In this document: piece after piece, positions 51,301 to 61,841 of the stretch
How positions within the stretch are numbered: position 1 is the first letter of the stretch
Layout of the letters: each line of letters opens with the position of its first letter
Assembly: GCF_000348985.1 (NCBI RefSeq)
Contig: NC_035922.1
Location: 571,604 to 635,603, forward strand
Source: Huiozyma naganishii CBS 8797
Taxonomy: Eukaryota > Ascomycota > Saccharomycetes > Saccharomycetales > Saccharomycetaceae
DNA: 64,000 bases
Direction of reading: 5' to 3'
Program-made: the position numbers and the translations under genes
Notes under the pieces: model-generated
Database searches by the model: none
What the model saw: the letters and a program-made list of their open reading frames with translations, nothing else
What the model was told of the DNA's origin: nothing

Positions 51301-52180
51301 TATAGTTGAACTCCACGGGTAAAAGCTCTGGTGTAGAAAACTGAATTCTATCCAAAGTTGGATAGTCATTTGGCTGAATCACAGGGACAGCGTAGTTCGC
51401 TGCAGATTGAGCACTAAAGGAGACACGTCTCACTGGTTTCCTCCTCAACTCAGAACCATCTTTGGTTTGAGCTGGTTTCTTACCAACTGAAAACTTCCTC
51501 CTCCTTTGCCCCCCCACCTCATTCTTGGTACCGTCACCTGAAGTGGACAATGGAGTTGTCGCTAAACTCCCTACATCCGTGAAAAGATTGGAACCTGGTG
51601 ATACTGACGATATGCTGGACATGGATTTCGCACTAAGAGAATCGTTCTGCGTCAGGGCGGACACAAGTGAACATGCTGTTGTGATAGAGCTTACCACGCT
51701 ACTCCGTTGAGTAGCCCTTGGTTTAGTACTTGAACCGGATGTGGAGCTGATTCTTCTCCGACCGGGCTGTCTCTTGACTATCGTGTTACCACAGTTACCG
51801 TTATGTGTCTTCAGAGCGTGTCTCAGAAGTAGATCTCTTCTTGTGAACATTCTGTCACAGATACCACACTCGTACGGTTTCTCATTTGTGTGTGACCTCT
51901 CGTGCCTCTCCAAATGTTCTGACCTTGCGAACGCCCTTGTACAAACTTTACAGACAAACCTTCTCGGTTTCCCACTCGGTGTAACACCGTTAAGTTTCAA
52001 GTTATCTGGCAGGTATTTCATTTTCCTGTTCCCCTTCGAGTTCATCCTGTTATCAAACTTCTTCTGGTCATTTTGCTGCTGTTGAAGTCTCTGTTGCTGC
52101 TGCTGCTGTAACCATTTCCCAGACGGTTTTAGCTTGGAGCCTGGATTTATACCAAGTATATTCCCTGCTTCGAGAGACAT
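48308..52180 (-). CDS. ADR1: Zinc-finger transcription factor Adr1
   Basis: Activator of genes for ethanol, glycerol and fatty-acid use after glucose depletion. 1290 residues (1323 in S. cerevisiae). Two C2H2 fingers at about 77-97 and 105-126 ('[19 protein letters not shown]', '[19 protein letters not shown]') are nearly identical to those of Adr1, with the preceding accessory region. The PKA site is kept as '[10 protein letters not shown]' with Ser about 254 (Ser230 in S. cerevisiae). The large C-terminal regulatory region ('[19 protein letters not shown]', '[19 protein letters not shown]') is conserved. Short Gln runs (about 25-36) are coded by a CAG-type tract. Confidence 0.96.
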   Translation of the reverse strand: MSLEAGNILGINPGSKLKPSGKWLQQQQQQRLQQQQNDQKKFDNRMNSKGNRKMKYLPDNLKLNGVTPSGKPRRFVCKVCTRAFARSEHLERHERSHTNEKPYECGICDRMFTRRDLLLRHALKTHNGNCGNTIVKRQPGRRRISSTSGSSTKPRATQRSSVVSSITTACSLVSALTQNDSLSAKSMSSISSVSPGSNLFTDVGSLATTPLSTSGDGTKNEVGGQRRRKFSVGKKPAQTKDGSELRRKPVRRVSFSAQSAANYAVPVIQPNDYPTLDRIQFSTPELLPVEFNYMLHNDLIDGGSDPKNTNASTLFPVPPEFSLSDGDYMVDGFSLMNLQADPVKVQQQYTDNFLPLDDDQTLSVYPNTFNSDSFNAPSFPNQNLLTKNDKHSVSTVLSSDNYSSGTQSSLLGGKENDILSKLSSLPGNDHEAESLNYTKTTSRSASNNNAHGDLLRYQLDADIESLLNGPPLSTETSDELSNSLTWDTPNTASPGTVYQSPGQLILQQHNRNELNTLSDVTKYSQSIYNNFIKQEEVEWNLNSENAMMENMELDVEKGGELKMTNDNYTLYGLDNLTMTNISKKSPSPELRTDVVTDDIILEECPVDTPPPTLFTTKLRDYCSVVLKFYEEKCGNSALSTDPVLISKKLMLPSVHELNQFLALFRKRFLIHYPFIHASLLNADFLTLQKYLWENDSLEDKDIEFDSERDILHIARSVCLPLLMVALGSLYKKGCHGVTVTLYEMGRRAIHVFLETKKKYTEIRNLKAHSQYTWLVQTLTLNIIFALFAVEVEDVEAHAVKRQVAAVCSVVKSGLLYGISEVGSASPNSGNDMDFPSASNYILFESKIRCTLMIYRYCQYLKIFYNVQSNYFLNETDIDEIYIPDEEQKWLSASVICDKKDETRNNTMKKQNITPFKRFYTSFTFNDLGVHPIPESLVATMMFYEFNSNYRSPFNLFLTKIVSKKLETNSLPPSNTTPIACTRALIGDCTILKNCLMVMKFFFEIDKGIGSKVWKGDMTQLYDSFLNPKSVNLLTKGSYNLLTDLLVSLKSSVQNITKVLVQNKVTNLTSIDKEKLTIFNIHGYFYNFLAIIKFILDFEATPNFKLLSVFIKLNKLANDFLIPSFALSYPKDFRHFNKVKWTVNYSQSDVNKIERAIKDVLVYSFNDTSFLNMSDQAPNEFLFHDVPNGTNKSQYDGLTDGATTATQSSVDLLLARDKAKHQEGHAKQSFAERYQLSSKFISIAKCFFKVTESSYAHCNILAKVIEDFEDLGRISILNSNEKELSKSHLNK

Positions 52181-53294
52181 CTAAATGCAGTAAGTAAGTA
52201 TATATGAAGAATTGTGCTTAAATGTATTATTAAAGTGTCGCGTAAACGCCAAAAAAAAAGAAGGAATCAACAACCACGAAATAGAAGCTTGCAGCGATAC
52301 AATAGCAAATCTCAGCGTGGAATATATATATATATATACGAGAATAAACCTCTTTAAAAGTGGTGACTTCGATGCTGCTAAAAGTCCGTTCTTAAAAAAA
52401 AAGCAAAGAAAGAAATCCGCGCTTTCCTTTTCTCGACAGCGAATGAAAGGGTCTTATTTTATTTTTTTTTTCTCTTTTATATAAGTTAAAACCTAGGGAA
52501 ATCGAGATATCCACTCCGGGACGAACAACAACAATAGAGAGCACAGGAACCAGCCACTACACGCCTGTAAAACCCGATATATGTACACATATACCGTATA
52601 TACACGTTATGTCGTTTTAGCACGCGCCCCGCATTTAATCTTCCCACGTTGATGACTGTAGTGCACGCGCGTCAACGGTGAAAAAAAAAAAGCGGAGACA
52701 AGCCACTGCAACGGATGGCGCCCCAAGGTCAGGACGGATTGCGGTGACTCTTCCTTCGAGTGTGTTCAAAACGGGTAAGTGGCCGTGGACCGAGAAGCCG
52801 CGTTTGCTTGAAGGCCGCGGAAGAGAGAGAGCAGGGCGCACGCAGGGAATAAAAGGGGAGGATTTACGGGCCGCGGAAGAGAGAGCGAATATATTTTCCA
52901 CGGTTTCTCACAGAAACAGCCGCACACGGCGCACACCTCTTTCTTATTGTCCAAACACAGCCGTGCCGTATGTACGCGTTGAGATAAGATGACGGAACGT
53001 GGAACCTGCCCCCGTTCGTCCGTAAACCCGGCCGGTCATCCTTTGTTTGTCATTTGCGCGTGGATCTGGACAAGTTGCACGAATGTATGCACAGAAGGAA
53101 TGACGTTTGGCACTCATTCTTCCCCTCTCCTCCTCCCGGGGATATACGCTACTTTGGAGTGGTTTGACAGGTGCTACTGACATGACGCCAGTTACCTGTA
53201 AGTTTAAAACAACAGCGCGGTACGTATATGACTTATATTTAGACACTTCGGTTAACCGGGTTCTTGTTTATCAGTGTATGTACTTATGCACCTC
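52181..53294. promoter_or_regulatory. ADR1 promoter / AHA1 3' region
   Basis: 1114 bases upstream of ADR1. TATATATATATATA at about 52325-52338 is TATA-like. A 17-base direct repeat, GGCCGCGGAAGAGAGAG, occurs at 52813-52829 and 52869-52885, with CG-rich sequence around it. Open frames here (for example 52678-52992) look accidental. Confidence 0.5.
52813..52885. repeat. 17-base direct repeat upstream of ADR1
   Basis: Exact copies of GGCCGCGGAAGAGAGAG start 56 bases apart. Possibly paired binding sites. Confidence 0.85.
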
Positions 53295-54353
53295 TCACAG
53301 AACTATCCCAAACCCGAAAGTAAGCTTTATGGGCTTCACGTAGTAGTTTTCGAAGTTTGCACGTACACGGTCCTCCTCGCCAACTGGGATACCGCTCCAC
53401 GTGATCTGGACTTTGGTCTCGTGGTACTCCTCGGACTCATGGAAATCCATGTCAAGGGTAGAGTACACATTGGCAGGCCAATCCCTCAATCTCCACTTGA
53501 GCACTAGTTTTGTGCCCAATTTACTCTCTAAAAGTTCACTCGTAATGTTACCGTCAAACAGGTCAAACATGTCACCCACCATTAGATACTGTGACCCATT
53601 GTTCGTGTTGTCGTTGTACTCGTGAATCTTGGAACGTGACCATATAATAATACGCTCCTTGTCAATGAAAGTATTGAAGATCTCAAAGGCTTGAACGTTG
53701 AATGATGGCTCCAAATGAATGGTGGTGGTGTTACCCACATGGCCAGTGCTTGACTTACTTTGTGAATTGGCAGAGGAAGTAGTGGCAGATTGTTGTTGCT
53801 GTTGTTGGTTCTTGACAGCCTCTTCAGCTTTCTTGCTCGCGTTCAGACTGCTCTGCTGGTTTGCCTTAGTGAATACGGATTTAACCTCGTTTTCTGGAAC
53901 TTGGATATCATTCCCGTGCGTCACCAACAAATCTTTACCAAACTGCTGGAAGATGTCTCTCAATTGAGGTACGAGATTCGCCCTGATGGTCTCCTTCACC
54001 TCATTCAACTTGACAGTCTCCTTGTACACAGATATGTCAAATTGGTAGTCCGTAGCGCTGCTGTCAAATGCCACTTCTGGCACAGTAATACTGCCCTCGA
54101 ATTGTTCATCGCCGACAAAACCCTTTATTAGCATCACAACCTGCAGATCGAACAGAGAGATCACTTTACCCTTCCTCTGGTTCACCTCACAATCACCTTC
54201 CAAGGATGAAACAGAGGTGATCTCAGCATATTTGGTCGCTGTATCTTTGTCCCCAGTGTTCAAACCTGGTAATTTCCCATTGAAGTATTCGCGTGCCCAA
54301 GATATACAGTTCTTGTCCACCCAATGCCAGTTGTTAGGATTATTGACCACCAT
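53295..54353 (-). CDS. AHA1: Hsp90 co-chaperone Aha1
   Basis: Stimulates the Hsp90 ATPase. 352 residues (350 in S. cerevisiae) from the ATG at 54353, which gives the conserved start MVVNNPNNWHWVDKNC; a longer frame would start with TTG. The N-terminal Hsp90-middle-domain binding part (about 1-155, 'SSLEGDCEVNQRKGKVISLF') and the C-terminal AHSA1 domain (about 215-352, 'WRLRDWPANVYSTLDMDF' and 'GIPVGEEDRVRANFENYYV') are joined by a Gln/Ser-rich linker with a QQQQQQ run. Confidence 0.97.
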   Translation of the reverse strand: MVVNNPNNWHWVDKNCISWAREYFNGKLPGLNTGDKDTATKYAEITSVSSLEGDCEVNQRKGKVISLFDLQVVMLIKGFVGDEQFEGSITVPEVAFDSSATDYQFDISVYKETVKLNEVKETIRANLVPQLRDIFQQFGKDLLVTHGNDIQVPENEVKSVFTKANQQSSLNASKKAEEAVKNQQQQQQSATTSSANSQSKSSTGHVGNTTTIHLEPSFNVQAFEIFNTFIDKERIIIWSRSKIHEYNDNTNNGSQYLMVGDMFDLFDGNITSELLESKLGTKLVLKWRLRDWPANVYSTLDMDFHESEEYHETKVQITWSGIPVGEEDRVRANFENYYVKPIKLTFGFGIVL

Positions 54354-54625
54354 TTTATTGAACAATTGTCGTACACGCTTCGTTATTGCAGCAATAGGGT
54401 GCGAACTGCGTTCTCTTTCTCTGTCTTATATGTATATATATTCAAGTGCAAAAGGGTGATGTTCATGTGACCGAATGTTCTAGAAATTATATCGTACTTT
54501 TTTCGCCAGAAAATAAATAAAAAATTAAATAAACTGGAAATGGGGAAAATCAGTTACTTAATATTGTTAAATTGATTTAATCGAGCCCCATTCTATACAT
54601 TAGTTATGCCTTCCTTTACCTTTCC

Positions 54626-57600
54626 TCACATGAAATCTGATAGATTCGTAGTCGTCATTGATGGTAACCCGCCACCTAAGAAATCCAACATCATATGCAT
54701 ACCGCCTCCTCCACTGTACTCGTCAACGTCCTGTGGCAGGACCTGCGAGACGCCTTCTAAAAACCAAACCTCATCCTTCACTTTCGTAGCAAAACCTCTT
54801 AGAAGCTTGTAATAGGATCTCATTATCCTCATGGCATTCAGGTCTCCTGTCATTAGTAGCGCTAGAAACGTCTTATCGAGCAAAGCGGGGAACGCAAACA
54901 CTCTCAAGATGAAGTTGGAATGGTTTATCTCTCTGTTCAATTTGTGCAAATGCGCCAAAGTAATCAGGTAGGGGGAGTTTATATCCACAGGGTACAAATC
55001 TGCAATAGTTTCGTCAAAACAAACCAACTCGGAGACTGTGCCCTCCTCGTTGTTGATAACGTCGCCCAGATCACTTAGGTCGACAGATATCAAGTCGTGG
55101 AACCGGGAATCCTCATTCAACGGCCATACAGCTGTCAATATCGTCGCTGCCCCCTTCACATGGAAAATCCACGCGGATGACGGTACACTACTCCCGTTCT
55201 CTTCGCTCCCCGTACGGTCGTTAGTCGCATTGGCCAGGGAATCCATGATCAAGATCAACGCACTCGCTACCAAGGCGTCTGTGTTGTCTTGAGAAATCTC
55301 CAAAACAGCCTCCCGCAACAACCGTAATGCGTCTAATCTGTGTGATGAAATAAATTGCTCCAGACCGGGTTCTGTCCTGGACAAATGTGTGGCACTGAAC
55401 GCCAGCAAAGAATGCATTAAGAATGGGTACGAAAACGCAAGCTTTGGTACTTCTTTACCCCAGACTTCAGGAACGGACACTTGTGCCGTAGTAATGGTGA
55501 GACTGACATCGGTACAATAATGATGGAAAAGCTTCATATCTACCAGGTTCAAATTGGCCTTTGTAGATAATGACAACAGCTTCGCCACTTTCGTCGGCTG
55601 TGCGTTGGCGTCGTTGTTTGTTTTCGCCGTACTATTTTTGACCGAACTTTCCGAATAACCAGAGTTCGTAGTGCTTTGTTCTGACGCCTTGTCTAACAAG
55701 CCAGCTGTCGGAGACAATGCGTCCTCTGTAAGATTCGGCCTCATCTGGGCCAATAATGGCATGTGTGCGCTTGGACTCTCCGTAGGAGATAAGGGATCGT
55801 TCTTCTCAATCCCCTCTTCACCCTTACTGCCCTTCTCAGCGTCCTCATTCTGTTTAACCACCCGCCTTCTCAGCCTCCTTTTGCATATTGGCCAACGCTT
55901 CCTCCGCAGAGCTGACTTTGCTTGTTTTTGCTGGAGTTTAACTTTAGGCCTAGCAACTCTTAGAAAATCGTAGACCACCCCACCGATCCCTGCTGTAGTG
56001 AATGCACTGCCTGGTGCTTTGTGGTTCGTGTTCACCGCATTGCCGTCATTGGTTCCTTCCTGCTTGTTGAATTGCGGGAACGTGTCTTCCGGGAGTTGGA
56101 TCGGGCTCAGTCCCAGTTGTTGTTGAGCCTGTGCCTGCTGTAACTGTGAAGACAGTAGAACCGATTGGTCGACTGATGATTGCGTCTGTTGAGATAGATC
56201 CTGACCTAGCAGCTGTTGCAAAAATTGTTGCTGCTGCAATTGAAGTTGCTGCTGTTGCAACTGGTTTTCTTGACTTTGCTGAAGTTGTATCTGTTGGTGT
56301 CGTTGAAGTTGCAGCTGCTGGTTGAGATGGTATTGTACTTGTTTTTGTGTATCCACTTGGCTGTTGGCGTCCCTGTTCAAGATGGCATTGAAGTTGGCCA
56401 GTAGTGGGTTTGCGGAGACAGAGTTTCTGTTGGGGATACCGCCGTTATCTTGCATTAAGTTTGCCCCACCGTTAACGAATTGTGGTAGCATATCTAGAAC
56501 GGTGGATGGAATGTTATTTGTGATGCCCGTGTTGCTGATGCCACCAGCGGCGATGTTCCCCTGCCCCTGGAAGAGACTTGACGCCAAGTTGAAGTTGAAT
56601 CCGTTATTTGGAGCGGCATGCATGTTAACTCCGGAGTTTTCCAAAGTTGCCGCTGCCGCCATTAGTAGCGAGTGTAAAGCCGATGGATCCTGCGTAACGT
56701 TTGATAGTGGATTATTAGAGTTATTATTCTCTACCATCGGGTTATAGAAACCCCCTATACCGTTGAGACTGTTGATGCTTGTTCTTCCCTGTGCCAAATT
56801 GGGCATTCCATTTATATCGTTAGTGGGTATTCTCGGTATACCAAGATTTGAATTTTGAGTAAACATCTGTGGATTAGCAGTGCCGTTATGTGGCTCCTCC
56901 GGTGGTGGAACACTCTGATGAAGAGTGGAACCCTCCAATATTTTACTCTTGAGCACGTTGTCCTGTACACCAGACATCACTGGTGTCACGCTTGTATTCC
57001 CATCAGAGTAATTCCCGTCATTTTTTTCTGTCTTGATACCTTTAAGTTTCTCCGGGAGAGCATCATTACTCGCCCGAGGTGTGTTGAAACTTTCCTCGCT
57101 CTTCGACGAACCCATTGTATTGTCTGCCATGTCACTTTTGTCGCCCACCACACTGGACGAAGACGACGATGACACCGAGGAATACGGTGCGTGCGTACTT
57201 GAGGTCATCCCGCTCGATAAAGGTGTACCCTCTCTGCTGTTACTTGCACTAACATAGTCCTGTTTCACAATAGGTGTCGAAGCGGAAATATAAACACAAC
57301 TCAGACTCATGTTTGTACATTTCTTGCAAGCAGGTTTCCCCTCGTCACACTTAACCCTACGCTTCTTACAGTTGATACAGCCTGTCTTGGATTTATTATG
57401 GAATTTCCTCTTACCTGTCGAAGTCTTTGAGACTGTTTTACCGTCCACTTCAATCAACTCTATGTACTTCTCTTTATTCCGTCTCTTCTTAACCGATGGC
57501 GGTGTTGTACGTCTCCCCCGTTTAACCTCGAACGTCAAAAGATCCATTTTCCTCCTATTGCCAAAACTGCTGTTAGCCGAAGTTGAATTCGTTGTAAGAG

Positions 57601-57667
57601 TACTAGTGACCTTTTTCCCGGTGTTTACTGTCCTCAGACCGTCCACAAATATTTTGTCGGTATTCAT
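54626..57667 (-). CDS. UPC2: Sterol-responsive transcription factor Upc2/Ecm22
   Basis: Zn2Cys6 activator of ergosterol genes and sterol uptake. 1013 residues (913 in S. cerevisiae). Cys at 97, 100, 107, 114, 117 and 124 form the binuclear cluster in 'CINCKKRRVKCDEGKPACKK'; a basic preface has 'RKFHNKSKTG'. Long Asn/Gln-rich regions follow. The C-terminal ligand-binding domain starts near 690 ('KLFHHYCTDVSLTITTAQVS') and ends with the Gly-rich 'GGGMHMMLDFLGGGLPS' sterol-switch segment. In 55850-55968 the reading frame becomes very Arg/Lys-rich, while other frames give family-like sequence ('ELLGLKLNSSKNK', 'SSAEEALANMQKEAEKAG'), so three single-base shifts seem to compensate each other. The ECM22 duplicate is an alternative name. 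Confidence 0.93.
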   Translation of the reverse strand: MNTDKIFVDGLRTVNTGKKVTSTLTTNSTSANSSFGNRRKMDLLTFEVKRGRRTTPPSVKKRRNKEKYIELIEVDGKTVSKTSTGKRKFHNKSKTGCINCKKRRVKCDEGKPACKKCTNMSLSCVYISASTPIVKQDYVSASNSREGTPLSSGMTSSTHAPYSSVSSSSSSSVVGDKSDMADNTMGSSKSEESFNTPRASNDALPEKLKGIKTEKNDGNYSDGNTSVTPVMSGVQDNVLKSKILEGSTLHQSVPPPEEPHNGTANPQMFTQNSNLGIPRIPTNDINGMPNLAQGRTSINSLNGIGGFYNPMVENNNSNNPLSNVTQDPSALHSLLMAAAATLENSGVNMHAAPNNGFNFNLASSLFQGQGNIAAGGISNTGITNNIPSTVLDMLPQFVNGGANLMQDNGGIPNRNSVSANPLLANFNAILNRDANSQVDTQKQVQYHLNQQLQLQRHQQIQLQQSQENQLQQQQLQLQQQQFLQQLLGQDLSQQTQSSVDQSVLLSSQLQQAQAQQQLGLSPIQLPEDTFPQFNKQEGTNDGNAVNTNHKAPGSAFTTAGIGGVVYDFLRVARPKVKLQQKQAKSALRRKRWPICKRRLRRRVVKQNEDAEKGSKGEEGIEKNDPLSPTESPSAHMPLLAQMRPNLTEDALSPTAGLLDKASEQSTTNSGYSESSVKNSTAKTNNDANAQPTKVAKLLSLSTKANLNLVDMKLFHHYCTDVSLTITTAQVSVPEVWGKEVPKLAFSYPFLMHSLLAFSATHLSRTEPGLEQFISSHRLDALRLLREAVLEISQDNTDALVASALILIMDSLANATNDRTGSEENGSSVPSSAWIFHVKGAATILTAVWPLNEDSRFHDLISVDLSDLGDVINNEEGTVSELVCFDETIADLYPVDINSPYLITLAHLHKLNREINHSNFILRVFAFPALLDKTFLALLMTGDLNAMRIMRSYYKLLRGFATKVKDEVWFLEGVSQVLPQDVDEYSGGGGMHMMLDFLGGGLPSMTTTNLSDFM

Positions 57668-58627
57668 GGAAGCGATGGCGAGAAGAGGGAAGTACCAGGG
57701 AATTTATTTAATTTTTTTTCACTCTGTCTGTTTCGCACTCTTCGAGACCAACACAATACGCACACCAAAGGGAAATGAGATACCCAAATAGAGAAAGCAA
57801 AAACAACAAACACAGAGCACAACAAGAAACCGATGAGGAAGAAAAAGAATGACTAAGGTACCAAAGCACAGTAAAAGCAGTAGTGCCTAATTCTTTCTTT
57901 TCCTTTGTATTTAACTTATCTTTTCTCTCTCTCTCTCCTTTTGCCTTTCTGCAAAAAACACCTGTAGAAAGCAATCGTTTGGGTTTTTTTTTCTGTTGCA
58001 CCACTTCTCTACCAGGCACAGTTCTCTCTAAGCGAACAGCAAAGCGGGATCCTAATTGGGAAAAACCAAACAGCAACCCAACGAAATTGCGGGAAAAGAT
58101 CTATTATTGAACCGACTTTTGGGCCCAAGTTACCAAAACGAACGCTTTAGCAACGGGTGCCGTGTGAGTGCGTCTCTCTTCTGAAGGAGACGAAACAAGA
58201 AGCCCAGCTCAAAGAGACAAAAAGGAAAGAAAACTCGATCGAGCAGAGAAAGAGTCGCCCACTGAACACAAGAAAAAACAACAGAAAATTGTGTGTGGAA
58301 TTCCGAGAAAGCGCCGAAAGGGGCGGAGAGGAAAGGAGAGAACCAATTCACACAATTGCACAAACAAACCCTTGCATAAAAAAAAAGACAAAGGACAGAA
58401 TTACTTTTTTCCCATTTTGCGGAATTTACACTGCCCCGTTTCTCCCGTTCAACCGGAATTTACGTGCAAAGTGACATTGTAACCTTTTTTTTTTTTTTGT
58501 TGCTCCGCGGGGCGCGACGTAAGCGTGCGTCTCTCTCTAGTGATCTATTTATTCTCTCTTTCGGAAAGATATGTTACAGGAAGATAATACGCTAAACTGG
58601 AGTTACGTACAACTGGCTTTACAACAA
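57668..58627. other. UPC2 promoter / TCP1 3' region
   Basis: 960 bases upstream of UPC2. Poly(T/A) tracts (for example 58486-58499) and CT-rich runs (57925-57945) are seen; no sterol element TCGTATA was found by eye. Open frames at 58157-58482 look accidental. Confidence 0.45.
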
Positions 58628-60307
58628 TCAATGGTCATGTGGATCCTCCTTTGGTTGTTCTGGATCCACTGTAATCATCGTATCGATTCTTAGAATGGCG
58701 ATGCACGCCTCCAATGCCGATTTCAAAGACTTGATCTTACTGATGGTGGGCTCGAGGACACCCGCGTGCACCTCGTCTACAATCTTCCCCTTGATCAGAT
58801 CCAGGCCGTAGTTTTTGTACGCTCTCCTCTTCGTGTCGTCTATCTTGGCAGACTGGCTCGAGGCATGGTATGATCTCAGTTTCGCAATCAACTCGCTGGA
58901 GTCCTTTGCCGCGTTGACAGCAAGGGTCTTTGGAATCACCAGTAACGCACCCGCAAACTCGGCAATGGCAAGCTGTTCACGAGATCCAACAGTGGTGGCG
59001 AAATTGTCAAGGTATATGTTCAATGCTGCCTCCACGCAACCACCACCGGGGACAACGTTCCCGCTCTCTAACGTTCTCTTCACAACGCACAGAGAGTCGT
59101 GCACGGAACGCTCCATTTCATCCAACGAGTAATCGTTGGCCCCACGTAGGATTATAGAAGAGGAAGAATGCTTAGAGGTACCCTTGATAAGGATACACTC
59201 GTCATCCGAGAATTTGGTTTGAACAACTTCTTCACAGGTACCCAGGTAACTGGATTCAAACGTTTCGTCACCTTCCAAATTAGACATGGATCCAATCAAA
59301 GTGGCACCAGTGGCACGCGCAATCCGCCTCAAATCCTCTTTTTTACAACGTCTGACACCCATCACTTTGGCCTCGACAAACTCCTTCAAACACAGATCGT
59401 CAATACCTTTCGTGGTCAGCACTACCTGGGCGCCAGCATCAATGATTTTACGCACCCTCTCCAACACCATTTGGGACTCACGTTCCCGGATCTGCTCCAA
59501 CTGTTCTGGGTCATCTATATTTATCTGCACACCCATTGCCATACGCGCCTTTTGCAAGTTTAGATCCAGACACGCAATCTTGACGTTCCCAGATTTGACC
59601 TCCTTGGGCATCGCTTGAGATGCAATGGTACAGTTGAGCGCGTAACCATTCACGAGAACCGATTCCGTCGCAGATTTACCGTGCGCCTTCAGGATATTAA
59701 CCGCCTTGACAGGGTACTTCGTTTCACCCTTGGAGTTGGCAGTCTTCACAGCCAACAAAGATTCTACAACCATGTTGCTGAAGAAGTCAGAGTCGGACCC
59801 GATAATCTTGGAGGACATGCTTGTCTTGGCAATGTTCAACAAAGTTTCTTTGCCCAGGCTGGTGACACTCACAGAGAGCACCTCGTTTATGTAACGGATC
59901 GCCTCCTTCAGAGCAACCCTGTACCCAGTGATTATGGTCGTTGGATGAATCTTATTCTTGACCAGCTCGTTGGCCCTCTTCAAAAGCTCAGATGCAATAA
60001 TGACAACACTGGTCGTACCGTCACCGATCTCACGGTCCTGTTGTTGAGCCAATTCCACCAGGATTTTCCCAGCAGGGTGCTGCACGTCCAGAAGGGACAG
60101 AATGGTGGCACCGTCGTTGGTAACAGTGAAATCACCAATGTCATCGACCAGCATCTTGTCCAACCCGACCGGGCCCAACGATGACTTGACCACATTGGCA
60201 ACGGCTAAAGCCGCTAGCACGTTCTGGTTACGGATATCATCCCCGCTCACTTTTTCACCACCCAGAAACAGGGTACTAGAATCTGTATTATTAAACACTT
60301 GAGCCAT
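58628..60307 (-). CDS. TCP1: CCT chaperonin subunit alpha
   Basis: Alpha subunit of the cytosolic chaperonin TRiC/CCT that folds actin and tubulin. 559 residues, the same as S. cerevisiae. Group II chaperonin signatures: '[19 protein letters not shown]' (about 42-60), '[20 protein letters not shown]' (about 61-80), '[20 protein letters not shown]' (about 89-108, ATP site), and '[20 protein letters not shown]' (about 410-430). Confidence 0.98.
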   Translation of the reverse strand: MAQVFNNTDSSTLFLGGEKVSGDDIRNQNVLAALAVANVVKSSLGPVGLDKMLVDDIGDFTVTNDGATILSLLDVQHPAGKILVELAQQQDREIGDGTTSVVIIASELLKRANELVKNKIHPTTIITGYRVALKEAIRYINEVLSVSVTSLGKETLLNIAKTSMSSKIIGSDSDFFSNMVVESLLAVKTANSKGETKYPVKAVNILKAHGKSATESVLVNGYALNCTIASQAMPKEVKSGNVKIACLDLNLQKARMAMGVQINIDDPEQLEQIRERESQMVLERVRKIIDAGAQVVLTTKGIDDLCLKEFVEAKVMGVRRCKKEDLRRIARATGATLIGSMSNLEGDETFESSYLGTCEEVVQTKFSDDECILIKGTSKHSSSSIILRGANDYSLDEMERSVHDSLCVVKRTLESGNVVPGGGCVEAALNIYLDNFATTVGSREQLAIAEFAGALLVIPKTLAVNAAKDSSELIAKLRSYHASSQSAKIDDTKRRAYKNYGLDLIKGKIVDEVHAGVLEPTISKIKSLKSALEACIAILRIDTMITVDPEQPKEDPHDH

Positions 60308-60730
60308 TGGTCAGCCTTCTCCCTATGCAACTACTGGGTCGACCGTTGGGTAGCAATGAGGCAAAACTTCTGATGTCGCTGTAATTCTTCAACTCTAGAA
60401 ATTTTCAAAGGGCAAGAAAAGAGAAAAACTTTTCTGTCACGTGGACACAAACGAAGCCCGTAACGACGCTTTGCAAGGGACTATGAGACTGTCAAGACAG
60501 GCCGGTTCAAGAGCAGTACAGTTCTTTGTTAATGGACAGTATAAGATAGGGAGTAATTGAGTAAAGTGGGTGGGTCTTGTTTTTTTATATTACAAGTATT
60601 TATAGTGAGACAGAAGTATTAGGCGTTCATTTCGCCAGAGTTCTATTCTTTCTTTTATGATTTAGTGGATGCATCTTTCCCCTTCCTAAGTTACTCACAC
60701 TGTTAATGGTAGACATATTTTTGACAATAC
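60308..60730. other. TCP1 promoter / CDC42 3' region
   Basis: 423 bases. No clear element recognised. Confidence 0.4.
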
Positions 60731-61336
60731 TTAATATGGACGTTTGTATTTCATGAAATGGTTATAGAATAGTACATTTTTACTTTTTTTAATAACAGGA
60801 GGCTCTAGCGCTGCAACGATAGCTTCATCGAAAACGTTCTTTAAACCACGCTGGGTTAGTGCAGAGCACTCCACGTACTTGACTGCTCTCAACTCTCTTG
60901 ACAATCGTTCACCTTGTTCTGCAGTGATTGGACGCAATCTTTGCCTCTGCAGCTTTTCAATTATCACTTTGTCATCCCTTAAATCTATCTGCGTACCGAC
61001 AACCAAGCAAGGTACACCGGGGCAATGATGGTGGACTTCTGGGAACCATTTTTCCTTAACATTCTCGAACGACGGAGGGGAGATAACACTGAAACAAACC
61101 AGGAAAACGTCCGTGGACGGATATGAAAGAGGTCTTAGCCTGTCGTAATCTTCCTGACCCGCAGTATCAAACAATCCTAGAGTATACGGCTCATCGCCGA
61201 TCATCACCGTCACGGCGTAGTTGTCGAAGACCGTGGGCACGTAATCAGCTGGGAACTGATTAGTAGTATAGGAAATCAGTAAACATGTCTTCCCGACAGC
61301 ACCATCACCCACAACAACACATTTTAAAGTCTGCAT
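60731..61336 (-). CDS. CDC42: Rho-family GTPase Cdc42 (C-terminal frame shifted)
   Basis: Master regulator of cell polarity and budding. P-loop '[11 protein letters not shown]' (10-20), effector loop 'YVPTVFDNY' (32-40), switch II '[20 protein letters not shown]', 'TQIDLRDD', and the polybasic 'KKSK'. As written the frame gives 201 residues and ends [11 protein letters not shown], without a CaaX box. If the run of five A after 'AGT' (about 60775-60779, minus strand) were six, the frame would read KKSKKCTIL and stop at 60762, giving exactly 191 residues with the CTIL geranylgeranylation motif of S. cerevisiae Cdc42. A one-base loss is therefore likely, probably a base-calling error. S. cerevisiae CDC42 (YLR229C) is on the sister segment. 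Confidence 0.95.
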   Translation of the reverse strand: MQTLKCVVVGDGAVGKTCLLISYTTNQFPADYVPTVFDNYAVTVMIGDEPYTLGLFDTAGQEDYDRLRPLSYPSTDVFLVCFSVISPPSFENVKEKWFPEVHHHCPGVPCLVVGTQIDLRDDKVIIEKLQRQRLRPITAEQGERLSRELRAVKYVECSALTQRGLKNVFDEAIVAALEPPVIKKSKNVLFYNHFMKYKRPY

Positions 61337-61841
61337 ACTGCAAAGGGTTTTATAAAGACGTGTGTATCAGAGACTTGTTCCAAAAAGCGTGGTCGTTTCG
61401 GCTTCGTAAAACAAACAGAAAGAAGCAACAAAAAAAGCGTTTCTAAAGGAGATTGAATGCAAAGAAAAGCAACAAATAGCACTACTCAATCTTCTGTATC
61501 CACGACCAAGTTTCTCAGGAGGGTGTCGAGTACTGCAGACGGTGTAGTTCGACAGGAAAGACCAAAATATTACTGCACACCTATCACTGTATTGAATAAT
61601 AAAAATAAAAAAATATCCAAGTCTTATCTCCATGCTTTCGAAAAAACAACGGGAAAAAATACAAACCTCAGTATTAGTAAAAATTTACAATACCTGGTAG
61701 TATGCGGGTAACAGAGAAGTAATGTCCTTTGCTAATGGCGGATAAGCAGAACATTGTTGATGCGCCCTCACCATTAATGAGATTTACAATGAATTAATGC
61801 TAGAGGTAATGCACGAAAAGTATGTAGATACGCACTTTCGT
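61337..61841. other. CDC42 promoter / GCD6 3' region
   Basis: 505 AT-rich bases. No specific element recognised. Confidence 0.4.

Noticed and set aside
52678..52992. 104-codon frame between ADR1 and AHA1
   Set aside because: Corresponds to a dubious-ORF position in S. cerevisiae (YDR215C area); Arg-rich, no similarity.
59615..60184. 189-codon frame antisense to TCP1
   Set aside because: Shadow of the TCP1 coding frame; no recognisable product.
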